From assembly GCA_945888325.1 (NCBI GenBank), contig CAMDAC010000019.1, positions 1 through 55,911 on the forward strand: a stretch of DNA of 55,911 nt, in the 5' to 3' direction. Source of the DNA: Candidatus Sulfopaludibacter sp. SbA3. Its GTDB lineage: Bacteria > Pseudomonadota > Alphaproteobacteria > Caulobacterales > Hyphomonadaceae. Below the pieces are notes generated by a model. The model saw nothing but the letters and a program-made list of their open reading frames with translations. It was not told the DNA's origin and made no database searches. The number at the start of each line of letters is the position of its first letter. Position 1 is the first letter of the stretch. Made by a program: the position numbers and the translations under genes. This document shows, in pieces, positions 37,390 to 46,554 of this stretch.

Positions 37390-37545
37390 GTCACTCCCGG
37401 GCTGAGATGTCCCTGAGAGAAGAGCGGTTTTTGCCGCCCCGCGCACAGGAACTCCTGCGCTGCGGTTGCCTCTCCGGGGTCTGCCGGAAGACGGCCGCGC
37501 TCAGCGCCTGTTGCGATGGCTGGGTCCTATCACGCAGGGGCGCGC
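37390..37545 (-). promoter_or_regulatory. Structured leader of the beta-eliminating lyase gene (class unknown)
   Basis: The 156 nt before the lyase start can form alternative hairpins on the minus strand. One is GCGCAGG/CCTG..TGCGC with an outer CCGC/GCGG pair. A competing stem pairs the same GCGG with a downstream CCGC across a CAAAAA loop. The segment begins GGAGAGG and ends CTTCTCTCAGGGACA, which echo the ends of a glycine aptamer core, but the central CCGAAGG..GCAA string is missing. I saw no TnaC-like Trp-bearing leader peptide. A cis-regulatory RNA is plausible, not shown. Confidence 0.4.
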
Positions 37546-37637
37546 GCGCCAAGCGGCCCCACCGGGGTTAACAGCGCATTCACCATCTTCGCCGAGTCTC
37601 GTCCGACTGAACTGCCCGCTTTCCGAAGGACCCGGCC

Positions 37638-39329
37638 ATGACCCTGCTCGAACGCGTGATCCGCAATCACCGCTGCCGCTCGACGCACCATTACATTGCG
37701 TTCGATGCGCTCTCGCTGATCGGCGGCGAGGAGGGCGAGGCCTGGAAGTCGCTGTTCCTGGTCCACCACGAGCACCTCCTGAAAGGCGCCAAGGCGCCGG
37801 ACGCCGAGTTCAAGGACTTCAAGAATCACGTCCTCCACGTCGCCGAAGGCGAATGGGGCGGCGCGCGCGGCAAGGCCCAGGAATGGTATGCGCGGGGGGT
37901 AGAACTCCTCGCCAAGAAACGCTGGAGCGAGGCCGCCTATGCCTTCGGCGTGCTCAGCCACTACTACGCCGACCCGATCCAGCCCTTCCACACCGGCCAG
38001 ACCGAAGCCGAAGGCGTCATCCACCGCGCCGTGGAATGGAGCATCGCCAAATCCCGCGATGAGATCGACGCCCGCATCGAGGCCAACGGCTATCCCGAGA
38101 TCGACGTGCCGGACGGCATGGGCTTCGTCTCCGACATGGTCCGCGCCGGCGCCGAGCTCAGCCACCAGTACTACCAGACCTTCATCGACCACTATGACAT
38201 CGACGCCGGCGTCGCCGACCCGCCGTCGGGTCTCGATGAGACGATGCGCGCCGCCATCGCCGATCTCGTCGGCTACGCTACGGCCGGTTTCGCCGCGATC
38301 CTGACGCGGGCCGTCGAGGAAGCCGCCGTCGCGCCGCCCAGGGTGAACCTGACGCTGCAGGGCTATATCGAGACGCTGGACATCCCGCTGCGCTGGGTCA
38401 CCGCAAAGCTCGAGGATGCCGGTGACAAGCGCACGGTCGAGCGGATGTATGCCGAGTTCCAGAAGACCGGGAAGGTCATCAAGACGCTCCCCGCCGACGA
38501 CAAGGCGATCCGGGCTCTGCACGCCAAGCAGGTGCGCCGCATTCCGCTGAAACAGCTGAACGCCGAAGAGATTGCGCCCCTCGGAACGCTCAACGAGAAC
38601 CGCCTCGCCTCAGCTGCAGAGCCCGCCGAAGCCGCCGAACCCATCGTGGATGACGTGCCGCCGGCGGAACTGACCGAGATCGCCCGCCGCGATACCGCCC
38701 GCACGCCGCTGCGCGGCCTGCTCGGCTCGCGCAAGCGCGTCGCCGCGCCGGAGCCGGAACCGGAAATCGAAGCCGACATCGCGCCGGGCGCCGAAGAGGA
38801 AATCGAAACCATCACGGGCGAGCTGATTCTCGATCAGCCCGTTGAAGCCCCCGTCCGTCCCGAACCGGAAGTGACTACCGAGCCGGAAGCGGAAGACACG
38901 GCCCGTCCGATGGCCTCAATCACGCGCGACGATCCGGTCGTCGATGCGCCGTCCATCGGCCGCAAGACCGCCAAGCAGCTGGCCAAGGCGGGGATCACCA
39001 CGATTGGCGACCTGCTGGATTGTGATCCGGACATGGTCGAACTCGAACTCAATGTCCGCCACATCACGTCCGAAGCCATCCGCATCTGGCAGGACCAGAC
39101 GCAGCTGATGATGGATGTGCCGGGCCTGCGCGTCCACGATGCCCAGCTGCTCGTCGGCGCCGGTATCACCACGCGCGAAGACCTCGCGAACGCTTCGGCG
39201 CGGACCATCTTCGAACTGGCCATGGAATTCCTCGCCACGCCGGAAGGCGAACGCGTGTTGCGCGATGACCAGGTTCTGCACGAAGACGAAGTCGAGGAAT
39301 GGATCGAGATGGCGCAGGACGCCGCCTAG
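37638..39329 (+). CDS. Fusion of zinc-dependent phospholipase C-like domain and DUF4332
   Basis: 563 residues in three parts. Residues 1-240 are a helical, His-rich domain like zinc-dependent phospholipase C/S1-P1 folds: H17-H18, H43-H44, H64 and H67, H108, D112, H118, H129, within HHYIAFDAL, FKNHVLHV and LSHYYADPIQPFHTG. Residues about 325-430 are an acidic Pro/Glu linker. Residues about 430-540 are a DUF4332-type helix-hairpin-helix repeat (SIGRKTAKQLAKAGITTIGDLL, then GAGITTREDLANA). There is no signal peptide, so it is probably cytosolic. Function unknown; divergent from the lyase gene. Confidence 0.85.
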   Translation: MTLLERVIRNHRCRSTHHYIAFDALSLIGGEEGEAWKSLFLVHHEHLLKGAKAPDAEFKDFKNHVLHVAEGEWGGARGKAQEWYARGVELLAKKRWSEAAYAFGVLSHYYADPIQPFHTGQTEAEGVIHRAVEWSIAKSRDEIDARIEANGYPEIDVPDGMGFVSDMVRAGAELSHQYYQTFIDHYDIDAGVADPPSGLDETMRAAIADLVGYATAGFAAILTRAVEEAAVAPPRVNLTLQGYIETLDIPLRWVTAKLEDAGDKRTVERMYAEFQKTGKVIKTLPADDKAIRALHAKQVRRIPLKQLNAEEIAPLGTLNENRLASAAEPAEAAEPIVDDVPPAELTEIARRDTARTPLRGLLGSRKRVAAPEPEPEIEADIAPGAEEEIETITGELILDQPVEAPVRPEPEVTTEPEAEDTARPMASITRDDPVVDAPSIGRKTAKQLAKAGITTIGDLLDCDPDMVELELNVRHITSEAIRIWQDQTQLMMDVPGLRVHDAQLLVGAGITTREDLANASARTIFELAMEFLATPEGERVLRDDQVLHEDEVEEWIEMAQDAA

Positions 39330-40300
39330 GGTCTCGCCACGCCGGCTGCGGCATAGACCGCATCGATCAGCGCCATATTGGCGACGCCGTCCGCCCCGCC
39401 GGTCAACGGCGGGGCGTTTGTTTTCAGCACGTCGATCATCTGCGCCAGCTGGTGGTCATAGGTCGTCTCGCCCGGCACCGTGTAGCGCCGGATGGAAAGT
39501 CCCTTGCGGATCGTGATCGAATGGCCCCGGTGGGGATGCAGCGGGTTGCGCGCGACCAGGATGCCCTCGGTGCCCTGGATCGCCAGCAGCGCCTTGAAGC
39601 GCTGGCCCGGCGCCATGGATGTACGCACCTGCGCCGTCACGCCGCCCGGGAATTCCAGCTGCGCCGTGGTGACAAGGTCGACGCCGTGTTCGCTCAGTTT
39701 GGACGTGGCCTGCGTCACGCGCGGCTCCGATCCCGCCACCGTCCGGGCCCAGTGCAGCGCGTAGCAACCTAGGTCCATCAACGCGCCGCCGCCCAGCGCC
39801 GGGTCGTGGCGCAGCTCGCCGGGGCGGTACTTGATGGCCACAGAGAACTCGGCCTTGATCGCGCACAGCTTGCCGATGGCGCCGTTGTATATCTGGGTGA
39901 GGATGTCGTCGAACACCGGATGGAAGCGGTAGTGGAAGGCCTCGAGCAGCGGCCTTCCGGTGCGCGCGGCGGCGTCCGTCATGGCGCGGGCATCGCGCGC
40001 GTTCATGGCGAAGGGTTTCTCGCAGAGCACCGCTTTGCCGGCTTCCAGGGCGGCGATGGTGAGGTCCGCGTGGCGGTGCGGGGGCAGGGCGTTGTAGATG
40101 AGATCGATGCCCGGATGGGCGATCAGGGCTTCGTAGCTGCCGAGACTTTCCGGAATGGCGTGCTGCTCGGCGTAGGCGCTGGCGCGGTCACTATCGCGCG
40201 CGGCGACACAGACAACCTCGCAATCATTGCGCCTGCGCGCGGGCTCGATCAGGGCCTGCGGGGCTATCTTTGCGGCCCCAAGTATTCCCATCCTTATCAT
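39326..40300 (-). CDS. Gfo/Idh/MocA family NAD(P)-dependent oxidoreductase
   Basis: 324 residues. N-terminal Rossmann domain MGILGAAKIAPQALIEP, then the EKPFAMN signature (near 98), and the C-terminal alpha/beta domain with LLEAFHYRFHPVF and the GGGALMDLGCYALHWAR motif that contains the catalytic-region Asp and His. Members oxidise or reduce sugars and inositols. The substrate is not evident. Its stop overlaps that of the preceding convergent gene in a CTAG. Confidence 0.92.
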   Translation of the reverse strand: MIRMGILGAAKIAPQALIEPARRRNDCEVVCVAARDSDRASAYAEQHAIPESLGSYEALIAHPGIDLIYNALPPHRHADLTIAALEAGKAVLCEKPFAMNARDARAMTDAAARTGRPLLEAFHYRFHPVFDDILTQIYNGAIGKLCAIKAEFSVAIKYRPGELRHDPALGGGALMDLGCYALHWARTVAGSEPRVTQATSKLSEHGVDLVTTAQLEFPGGVTAQVRTSMAPGQRFKALLAIQGTEGILVARNPLHPHRGHSITIRKGLSIRRYTVPGETTYDHQLAQMIDVLKTNAPPLTGGADGVANMALIDAVYAAAGVARP

Positions 40301-40507
40301 AAGGTTTCCCGATTTTTCTCATCTGGTATCGCTTCATTACAGAGAGCGTAAACAAATCTCCCCGCTCTGTTTACCCCGGACTAACGCGGCTTAATCGCTT
40401 TCTTCATTCCGGGTCAAAAAAACTTCACGCGGGTAAGACTCTGGAAACCACGGGAGACGAAATTGGTCCCTGTCCCGAGGCCATTGATCCTAGGAGTGCC
40501 TTTGCCA

Positions 40508-40933
40508 ATGATGATTGATCTGATAGCGCACATCGCTACACGCAATGGCCTCGCGGACTCCGTTTCCAAGCGTGCGCTTGGCATTGTCCTGAACGGCGCC
40601 GAGCGCCAGGGCAGCCCGCTCGCAGCCGTCATGTTCAAGAAGGTTCCGGGCACGCGCGTTCTCGCCGCGCGCACCGGTGACGAGATCGGTGCCCCGACGG
40701 GCGAGATCGCGCGCCTGATCGAACAGACCCCGGGCGGACGCCGCCGCGTCGCCCTCTCCATGATTTCCGCCCTCCAGGAAGCCGGCCTTGATCACAAGCA
40801 GATCGGCACGCTCCTGCCGTCCATCGGCAGCTGGATGCAATCCGTACACGGCATGAATGACTTTGGCCATTTGGGTGACCTGATTGGCCATGCGGGCGAG
40901 CCGTCCCGCAGAGAGGGGGTGCGCGCCGCATAA
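40508..40933 (+). CDS. Hypothetical soluble helical protein
   Basis: 141 residues from ATG 40508 (ATG 40511 follows directly). Mostly helical, with MIDLIAHIATRNGLADSVSKRALGIVLNGAERQG, PTGEIARLIEQTPGG and LSMISALQEAGLDHKQIGTLLPSIGSWMQSVHG. There is no signal peptide, membrane helix or cysteine. It recalls small DUF-type helical proteins, but I cannot place it. AGGAG lies about 12 bp upstream of 40508, and an intrinsic terminator follows, so it is probably monocistronic. Confidence 0.65.
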   Translation: MMIDLIAHIATRNGLADSVSKRALGIVLNGAERQGSPLAAVMFKKVPGTRVLAARTGDEIGAPTGEIARLIEQTPGGRRRVALSMISALQEAGLDHKQIGTLLPSIGSWMQSVHGMNDFGHLGDLIGHAGEPSRREGVRAA

Positions 40934-41011
40934 CGCACTGGCCGTGCGAAGCGAAGCTGACGCTGCCTAAATCCAGACCCTTTGTGGTCATTCGCGTCGC
41001 CTCAGATTACC

Positions 41012-41040
41012 GGGCCGCCCTTCGGGGCGGCCCTTTTCTT
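41012..41040 (+). terminator. Intrinsic terminator after the gene at 40508
   Basis: GGGCCGCCC, tetraloop TTCG, GGGCGGCCC, then TTTTCTTTT. A classic 9-bp GC stem with a UUCG loop, about 80 bp after the stop at 40933. Confidence 0.95.
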
Positions 41041-41085
41041 TTGTCCCGCCGCCCGCTAGAGGCCGGAAACGACAAGGAGACTGCC

Positions 41086-41367
41086 ATGAGCGACACCGCG
41101 CTGACCCGTCCGGACGAAGCCATCGCGCTGCGCCTGATCCAGGCCATCCGCGCCGACGCCGAGGCCGTCTGCGCGCCGGACCGGGTGGATCTCGTCTCGG
41201 TCACCTTCGATGTGGCTGCGGCAGGCGCCGAGCCCGGCAACCTCACCTACAAGCCCCGCATCGACCGCAAGACCCGCACCATCCTCTTCACCGGCGGCGC
41301 GGCCGAAGGCGCCAAGGGCATCGTGATGACGGCCACCGCCGTTTACCGGATCACCCCGAAGGCCTAG
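41086..41367 (+). CDS. Small conserved protein, possibly hotdog-like
   Basis: 93 residues. The second half (KPRIDRKTRTILFTGGAAEGAKGIVMTATAVYRI) resembles the last strands of a PaaI-type hotdog thioesterase, but the hot-dog helix and catalytic Asp/Asn region are not present, so an enzyme call is not justified. There is no signal peptide. ATG 41086 follows AAGGAGACTGCC. It ends 30 bp before the SDR gene, possibly the same transcript. Confidence 0.65.
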   Translation: MSDTALTRPDEAIALRLIQAIRADAEAVCAPDRVDLVSVTFDVAAAGAEPGNLTYKPRIDRKTRTILFTGGAAEGAKGIVMTATAVYRITPKA

Positions 41368-41397
41368 GTTTGCCGGGAGCAACCCCCGGAGCCTCCC

Positions 41398-42069
41398 ATG
41401 CCGACAACCCTGATCACCGGTGCCAACCGCGGCATCGGCCTCGCCCTCGTCCGGGGATTCCAGTCGCAGGGCCACACCGTCATCGCGACTGCGCGCGACC
41501 CCGCCTCGGCGAAGGACCTCAAGGCAACCGGCGCCGAACTTCACGCGCTGGATGTGTCGGATGCATCCTCGATCAAGGCGCTCGCTGAGGCGCTCCAGGG
41601 CAAGCCCATCGATTTCCTGATCAACAATGCCGGCCTCGGTGACCGGGCGGATATCTCCCGGCTCGACTATGACCGGTTCGAGGAAATCCTGCGCGTCAAC
41701 ACGGTTGCCCCGATCCGGGTGCTCGACGCGCTGACGCCGAACCTCGCCGCCGGCAAGGACAAGATCACCGCGGCGCTCTCCAGCCAGCTCGGCTCCATCG
41801 AGAATACCGACATGGGCTTCGGCCTCGCCTACCGCGTGTCGAAAGCCGGGCTCAACATGGGGCTGCGCACGGCCGCGCATACACTGTCTGCCAAAGGCAT
41901 CACGCTGCTCGCGCTGCATCCCAGCTGGGTGAAGACGGACATGGGCGGCGAGGGCGCACCGGTCGAGCCCGCCGACAGTGCGGCGGGCCTCTACAAGGTG
42001 ATCACCGGCGCGGGCCCTTCGAAAGAGCTCCGCTTCTATGACTTCGAAGGCAAGACGCTGCCCTGGTAG
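41398..42069 (+). CDS. Short-chain dehydrogenase/reductase family protein
   Basis: 223 residues, single-domain SDR. The cofactor loop TGANRGIG is at 7-14, NNAG at 76-79, N101, the catalytic Ser at 128-129 (ALSSQLGS) and Y145-x3-K149 in YRVSKAG. The short length and PSWVKTDMGGEGAPVEP end are typical of C-factor-type SDRs. The substrate is unknown. It converges with the RND pump gene 7 bp away. Confidence 0.9.
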   Translation: MPTTLITGANRGIGLALVRGFQSQGHTVIATARDPASAKDLKATGAELHALDVSDASSIKALAEALQGKPIDFLINNAGLGDRADISRLDYDRFEEILRVNTVAPIRVLDALTPNLAAGKDKITAALSSQLGSIENTDMGFGLAYRVSKAGLNMGLRTAAHTLSAKGITLLALHPSWVKTDMGGEGAPVEPADSAAGLYKVITGAGPSKELRFYDFEGKTLPW

Positions 42070-42075
42070 CGGAGG

Positions 42076-45000
42076 TTACTCCGCGGCCGGAAGGACTTGC
42101 TTCTTGTCCGGGGCATCATTGGCTGCGTAGGACGGGTCCGACTGGGCGGCCGCTTCGGTGCGCCGTCCGCTTATCCGGTTCCATTGGCGCTTCGACCAGC
42201 TGGTGATCCGGTCTGGTGCCAGCAGCCAGGCCGGCGTGACCAGCAGGATCATCGTCGTCGAGAAGCCGAGGCCGAACACCACTGCCGTGGCCAGCTGCAC
42301 CCACCATTCGGAGCTTGCGCCGCCGAAGTTGATGGCGCCGTCGGCAAAGCTGACGTTCATCTGGATGATCATCGGGAACAGGCCGAACATCGTCGTGCCG
42401 GTGGTCAGCAGGATCGGGCGGATACGCTGGGCGGCCGTCGCGATGGCGGCGTCCTCCGGCGAACGGCCATCTTCGCGCAGGCGGTTGAAGGTGTCGATCA
42501 GGATGATGTTGTTGTTCACGACCACCCCGGCGAGCGCCACAATGCCCGTGCCGATCATCAGGATACTGACATAAGGCAGCAGGAGGTTCACACCGACCAG
42601 CACGCCGGCCGTCGACAGGATCACCGCCGACAGTGTCAGGGCGACCTGCCAGAAGTTGTTGAACTGCCAGAGCAGGATCACGGCCATCATGAACAGGGCG
42701 GCCAGCGCCGCGCCCATGAAGAAGGCGCCGGCATCGGCGGTGTCCTCATCGGCGCCTTCGAAGCGCACTTCGAGGCCGGCCGGGAGGTCCTGGCTCGCAA
42801 GGAACGCTTTCAGCTCGGCGACAATCGCGCCGCCGGTGCCTTGCTCCTTCGCATTGCCGCGCACATCGACGACGCGCTTGCCTTCGCGCCGCTCGATCTG
42901 GCTGACCCGGGGGGCCGCTTCGCGCGTCACGAACAGGGACAGCGGCACGTTGCCTTGCGGGGTCGAAATCTTCAGGGCGTCGAGGGCAGAGGCCGAGCGG
43001 TCGCCTTCCGGGAACCGGACTCGGATGTCGACTTCTTCGTTGGCGTCATCCGGGCGGTAACGACCGACCAGAACACCGTTGGTGATGAGCTGCACGGCGG
43101 CGCCGATCTGGGCGACGTCGACGCCGAACTTACCGGCTTCGGCGCGGTCCACGGTCAGCTGATACTCGACGCCGGGCAGGGCGCGGGAATCGTCAACCTC
43201 GATCACGTCGCTGCGGGCTTCCAGCCAGTCGCGGATGAGCGTTGCCGTCTTGTCGAGGGCGGCGGAGTCGTTGCTGAGCAGGGCAACCTGCACATCCTTG
43301 CCGCCGGGCGGGCCTTGCTCGCGGGCCTTGATCTCGAAGCGCAGCGCCGGCACCGCCGCGAGGCGCGTGCGCACTGCGTCGAGCGTTTCGCGGGCATTGT
43401 ATTCGCCGTCAGAAGTTGTGTTCAGGTCGAGCAGGATCTGGCCGATCGTGTCGAGCGGCACGCCGCTGACGCCGTCAAAGCTGAAGCCCGAGGAAGAAAC
43501 ACCCGTGCGGGTCGAGATCGCGGTGATGCCGGGAATGTCGTCAATGGCGGCTTCGGCCTGGCCGACGAACGCGGCTTTCTCTTCTGCAGACAGCGCGCCT
43601 TGGGCCTGCACGAAGACGAAGGCCTGCTCCGGCTCGATATCGAGGAAGAACTCTGTCTTGTGCTGTTCGGACCCGAACCAGATGAAGATCGCGACCACCG
43701 AGCTGAGAACAACGCCGGTGGTCAGAAGGGGGCGGCGGATCGTCTCCGACACAACCTTCACGTAGGCGCCGGTGAACCCTTTCGCGCGGCGGGGATCACC
43801 GTTCGCGGCGAGGGCCGCCAGGTTCTCGTCGATGCCACTGGCTCGGCCGCCGAATACGGAACCGAGCACCGGCAGGAAGATCAGCGCGGCGATCAGCGAG
43901 GACGTCAGCACAAAGATCAGGGTGATCGGCAGGAAGGCCATGAACTTGCCGGGCATCGAGTTCCAGAACAGGAACGGCACGAAGGCGGCGAGCGTGGTCA
44001 GGGTCGAGGACACAACCGGCCAGAACATGCGCTTGCCGGCGAGCGTGTAGGCCTCTTTGCGCTCCATGCCTTCGGCCATCTTCCGGTCGGCATATTCGGT
44101 CACCACGATGCCGCCATCCACCAGGATGCCGACTGCGATCACCATGCCGAACATCACCATCATGTTGATGGTGTAGCCAAAGGCGCCGAGGAACAGGAAG
44201 GCGATCATGAAGGTCGCGGGGATGGTGATCCCGACGAGGATCGCCGAGCGAATGCCGAGCGAAGCCACCACGATGATCATCACCAGTACGATGGCGGTCA
44301 TGATCGAGCTTTCGAGCTGGCCAAGCTGGTCGCTGATCATTTCCGAGGCGTCGGACGTGATCTCGGCGCGCACCGTCGGTGGCCATTTCTGGCTCTCGTC
44401 GGCAATGATCGCGCGCACGTTGTTGGCGGTGTCGAGGATGTTGGCGCCGGTGCGCTTGACGACTTCGACCAGCAGGGCCTGTTCGCCGTTGAAGGTGGCG
44501 TGGCCGGTCGCGTCCTTGAACGTGCGGCGCACTTCGGCGACATCGCCGAGCGTCACGACGGCGTCGGCCGTGCGCTTGATCGGCAGGCTCAGCGCGTCGG
44601 CGCCGGTGCGGATGATGCCCGGAACCTTGACGGCAAAGCTGCCCTGTCCGGTGTCGATCAGGCCGGCCGGGATCAGCTGGTTGTTGGAATTCACAACCGA
44701 GAAGATCTCTTGGTAGGAGATGTTGTAAGCTTCCAGCTTGACCGGATCGATGACGATCTCGAGCAGGTCTTCGCGCTTGCCCTGGACGCGGGCTTCGAGG
44801 ATGCCGGGGTCGGCTTCGAGGCGCTCACGCAGGTCTTCGGCGATACGGCCGAGGCCGCGCTCCGGCGCGTCGCCATAGATGTTAATCACCAGCACGGGGA
44901 ATTGCGCGGCGTTGAATTCGGAGACGATGGGTTCGCGCGCGTCGGCGGGGAAATAGCGTTTCGCCATGTCCACCTTGTCCTTGACGTCCAGCACGGCCTG

Positions 45001-45309
45001 GTCGACGTCCACGTCGATCTCGAACTCCAGCACCAGCTGCGCGGCGCCTTCGCCGGCGTAGGAGCTGAAGGTTTTCAGGCCTTCGAGCGACTGGATCTCT
45101 TCTTCGACCGGGCGCACCAGCAGTCGCTCGGAATCTTCCGGCGTGACGCCGGCGAGCGGGATGGTGATCGCGACGAACGGGATCGGTATGTCCGGGTCGG
45201 CTTCCTTGGGCAGGCCGATATAGGTCGCTGTTCCGGCCAGCATGGCGCAGATCAGGATGGCAATCACCATCCTGGCCCGGCCAATGGCACCATCAATCAG
45301 ACCGTTCAT
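42076..45309 (-). CDS. RND efflux transporter permease (AcrB/HAE1-like)
   Basis: 1077 residues with 12 membrane segments and two large periplasmic loops. It shows the early PKEADPDIPIPFVAITIPLAGVTPED, the TM4 proton-relay segment ILVDGGIVVTEYADRK (a single Asp where many AcrB-type pumps have DD), and later TGIVALAGVVVNNNIILIDTFN and ILLTTGTTMFGLFPM. It exports drugs or other hydrophobic compounds with a periplasmic adaptor and an outer-membrane channel, which is not encoded here. Its ATG overlaps the adaptor stop by 4 bp (ATGA). Confidence 0.95.
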   Translation of the reverse strand: MNGLIDGAIGRARMVIAILICAMLAGTATYIGLPKEADPDIPIPFVAITIPLAGVTPEDSERLLVRPVEEEIQSLEGLKTFSSYAGEGAAQLVLEFEIDVDVDQAVLDVKDKVDMAKRYFPADAREPIVSEFNAAQFPVLVINIYGDAPERGLGRIAEDLRERLEADPGILEARVQGKREDLLEIVIDPVKLEAYNISYQEIFSVVNSNNQLIPAGLIDTGQGSFAVKVPGIIRTGADALSLPIKRTADAVVTLGDVAEVRRTFKDATGHATFNGEQALLVEVVKRTGANILDTANNVRAIIADESQKWPPTVRAEITSDASEMISDQLGQLESSIMTAIVLVMIIVVASLGIRSAILVGITIPATFMIAFLFLGAFGYTINMMVMFGMVIAVGILVDGGIVVTEYADRKMAEGMERKEAYTLAGKRMFWPVVSSTLTTLAAFVPFLFWNSMPGKFMAFLPITLIFVLTSSLIAALIFLPVLGSVFGGRASGIDENLAALAANGDPRRAKGFTGAYVKVVSETIRRPLLTTGVVLSSVVAIFIWFGSEQHKTEFFLDIEPEQAFVFVQAQGALSAEEKAAFVGQAEAAIDDIPGITAISTRTGVSSSGFSFDGVSGVPLDTIGQILLDLNTTSDGEYNARETLDAVRTRLAAVPALRFEIKAREQGPPGGKDVQVALLSNDSAALDKTATLIRDWLEARSDVIEVDDSRALPGVEYQLTVDRAEAGKFGVDVAQIGAAVQLITNGVLVGRYRPDDANEEVDIRVRFPEGDRSASALDALKISTPQGNVPLSLFVTREAAPRVSQIERREGKRVVDVRGNAKEQGTGGAIVAELKAFLASQDLPAGLEVRFEGADEDTADAGAFFMGAALAALFMMAVILLWQFNNFWQVALTLSAVILSTAGVLVGVNLLLPYVSILMIGTGIVALAGVVVNNNIILIDTFNRLREDGRSPEDAAIATAAQRIRPILLTTGTTMFGLFPMIIQMNVSFADGAINFGGASSEWWVQLATAVVFGLGFSTTMILLVTPAWLLAPDRITSWSKRQWNRISGRRTEAAAQSDPSYAANDAPDKKQVLPAAE

Positions 45310-46382
45310 GGACGGGCTCCGCCTTGGGCGACGGGACGCACCTTCACGCCGTCATTGAGATAGTCCTGGCCGATCGCGACGAGAGTCGTCTTGGCCGGCA
45401 GGCCGGTGACCCAGGCGCCGTCCGGCGTCTCGTCGATCACGCGGATCGGTGCGAAGGAAACGGTATCGTCCGCGAGCACCTGGCGCACGCCGAGTTGTCC
45501 GGAGTCGGACAATGTCAGCAGCGAGCGGGCGATCAGCGTAGCCTGCACGTCGCCGGCGGGAACCGTCAGCGTGGCGGTCACACCGGCAGCAACCTGTGCG
45601 TCACCCGTGACCAGTTCGGCCTCGACCGGGAAGGTCCGGGTCTGGTCGCTGGCGGTGCGGGCCACATAGCGCAGCTTGGCCGGGAAGGTGCGGCCATCGG
45701 CCAGCAGCACGCTGGCGGTCATGCCGGGTTTCAGGAGGCCGGCTTCGGCTTCGGTCACTTCGGCGGCGACGATCACGGGGCTTAGGTCCACCAGCAGGCC
45801 GCAGGGCGAGCCCGGGCCGAGATAGTCGCCGGCTTCAGCGAGGCGTTGTTCGAACACGCCGTCAAACGGCGCGCGGATCTGGGTGCGGCCGAGTTCGACC
45901 TTGGCAGAGTTCACGGCGGCTTCGGCAGCATCAAGGCTGGCGCGGGCGGCGGCTTCGCGGTTGGCCGGTGAGAGACCTTTGGCGGCCAGCGAGGCGGCGG
46001 CGTCATAGTCGACCTTCGCAGCGTTGCGGTTGGCTTCGGCTTCCTTGACGCGGGCGCTGCGGGCTTCGACGTCCACGCCGCAGAGCAGGGTGCCCTGTTT
46101 CACGAACGTGCCCTCGCGCACCGGCGTCGAAATGACGGTGCCGGCGGTGCCGGACTTCACGGTGACCGACTTGTCAGGCGCCGTGCGCCCTTTTGCCGCC
46201 ACGCGAAGCTGGTGCAGCTGGCTCTCGGCGGTCACGACAATGGCGTTGGCGATGGGCGCAGGACCCGCCGCCGCTGGCGGCGCCACCTCTGAGCCCAAGC
46301 TGCCGCGCATGACGCTGCGCGTGCCAAAATACACAACGATTACAGCCAGTATGGCGGCTGCGATCATGACAGAACGGTTCAC
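45306..46382 (-). CDS. RND efflux periplasmic adaptor subunit (membrane fusion protein)
   Basis: 358 residues. N-terminal hydrophobic anchor (SVMIAAAILAVIVVYFG), a lipoyl/barrel-sandwich half (VKSGTAGTVISTPVREGTFVKQGTLLCGVD), a coiled-coil hairpin (EAEANRNAAKVDYDAAASLAAKGLSP) and the closing LGRTQIRAPFDGVFEQRLAEAGDYLGPG. The start is GTG 46382; ATG 46367 is in frame and possible. It is cotranscribed with the pump gene. No local regulator is visible. Confidence 0.94.
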   Translation of the reverse strand: MNRSVMIAAAILAVIVVYFGTRSVMRGSLGSEVAPPAAAGPAPIANAIVVTAESQLHQLRVAAKGRTAPDKSVTVKSGTAGTVISTPVREGTFVKQGTLLCGVDVEARSARVKEAEANRNAAKVDYDAAASLAAKGLSPANREAAARASLDAAEAAVNSAKVELGRTQIRAPFDGVFEQRLAEAGDYLGPGSPCGLLVDLSPVIVAAEVTEAEAGLLKPGMTASVLLADGRTFPAKLRYVARTASDQTRTFPVEAELVTGDAQVAAGVTATLTVPAGDVQATLIARSLLTLSDSGQLGVRQVLADDTVSFAPIRVIDETPDGAWVTGLPAKTTLVAIGQDYLNDGVKVRPVAQGGARP

Positions 46383-46554
46383 GGGCGGGATCTTTCTTGG
46401 GAGGAGTACGCAACAAGATAGTGTTTAGTGACGCGAGAGTCATCTTTCGCGCCCGCAATATTTAGCGCAGCACCTCTTTCCGCCCGGCAAAGAACGGCGA
46501 GATCTTGGTTAACTTAGCACGTCCCGGCCTTCAGGTTCAGGCCGTATCGTTGCG
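46383..46554. other. Upstream region of the RND operon and Fic islet edge
   Basis: About 170 bp without a gene. It must carry the RND promoter on the minus strand. A small inverted repeat, CGGCCT (46525-46530) with AGGCCG (46539-46544), lies next to the direct repeat at 46555. No clear promoter hexamers were identified. Confidence 0.45.

Noticed and set aside
37390..37545. A true glycine riboswitch upstream of the lyase gene
   Set aside because: Only the end strings look similar; the conserved central motif of the aptamer is missing, in contrast to the clear tandem aptamer at 8003-8183.
42097..45363. A 1088-codon open frame on the plus strand opposite the RND pump
   Set aside because: It is the antisense shadow of a high-GC gene. 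The minus-strand product is a full RND permease, while the plus-strand product is His/Asp/Glu/Arg-rich without any fold signature.
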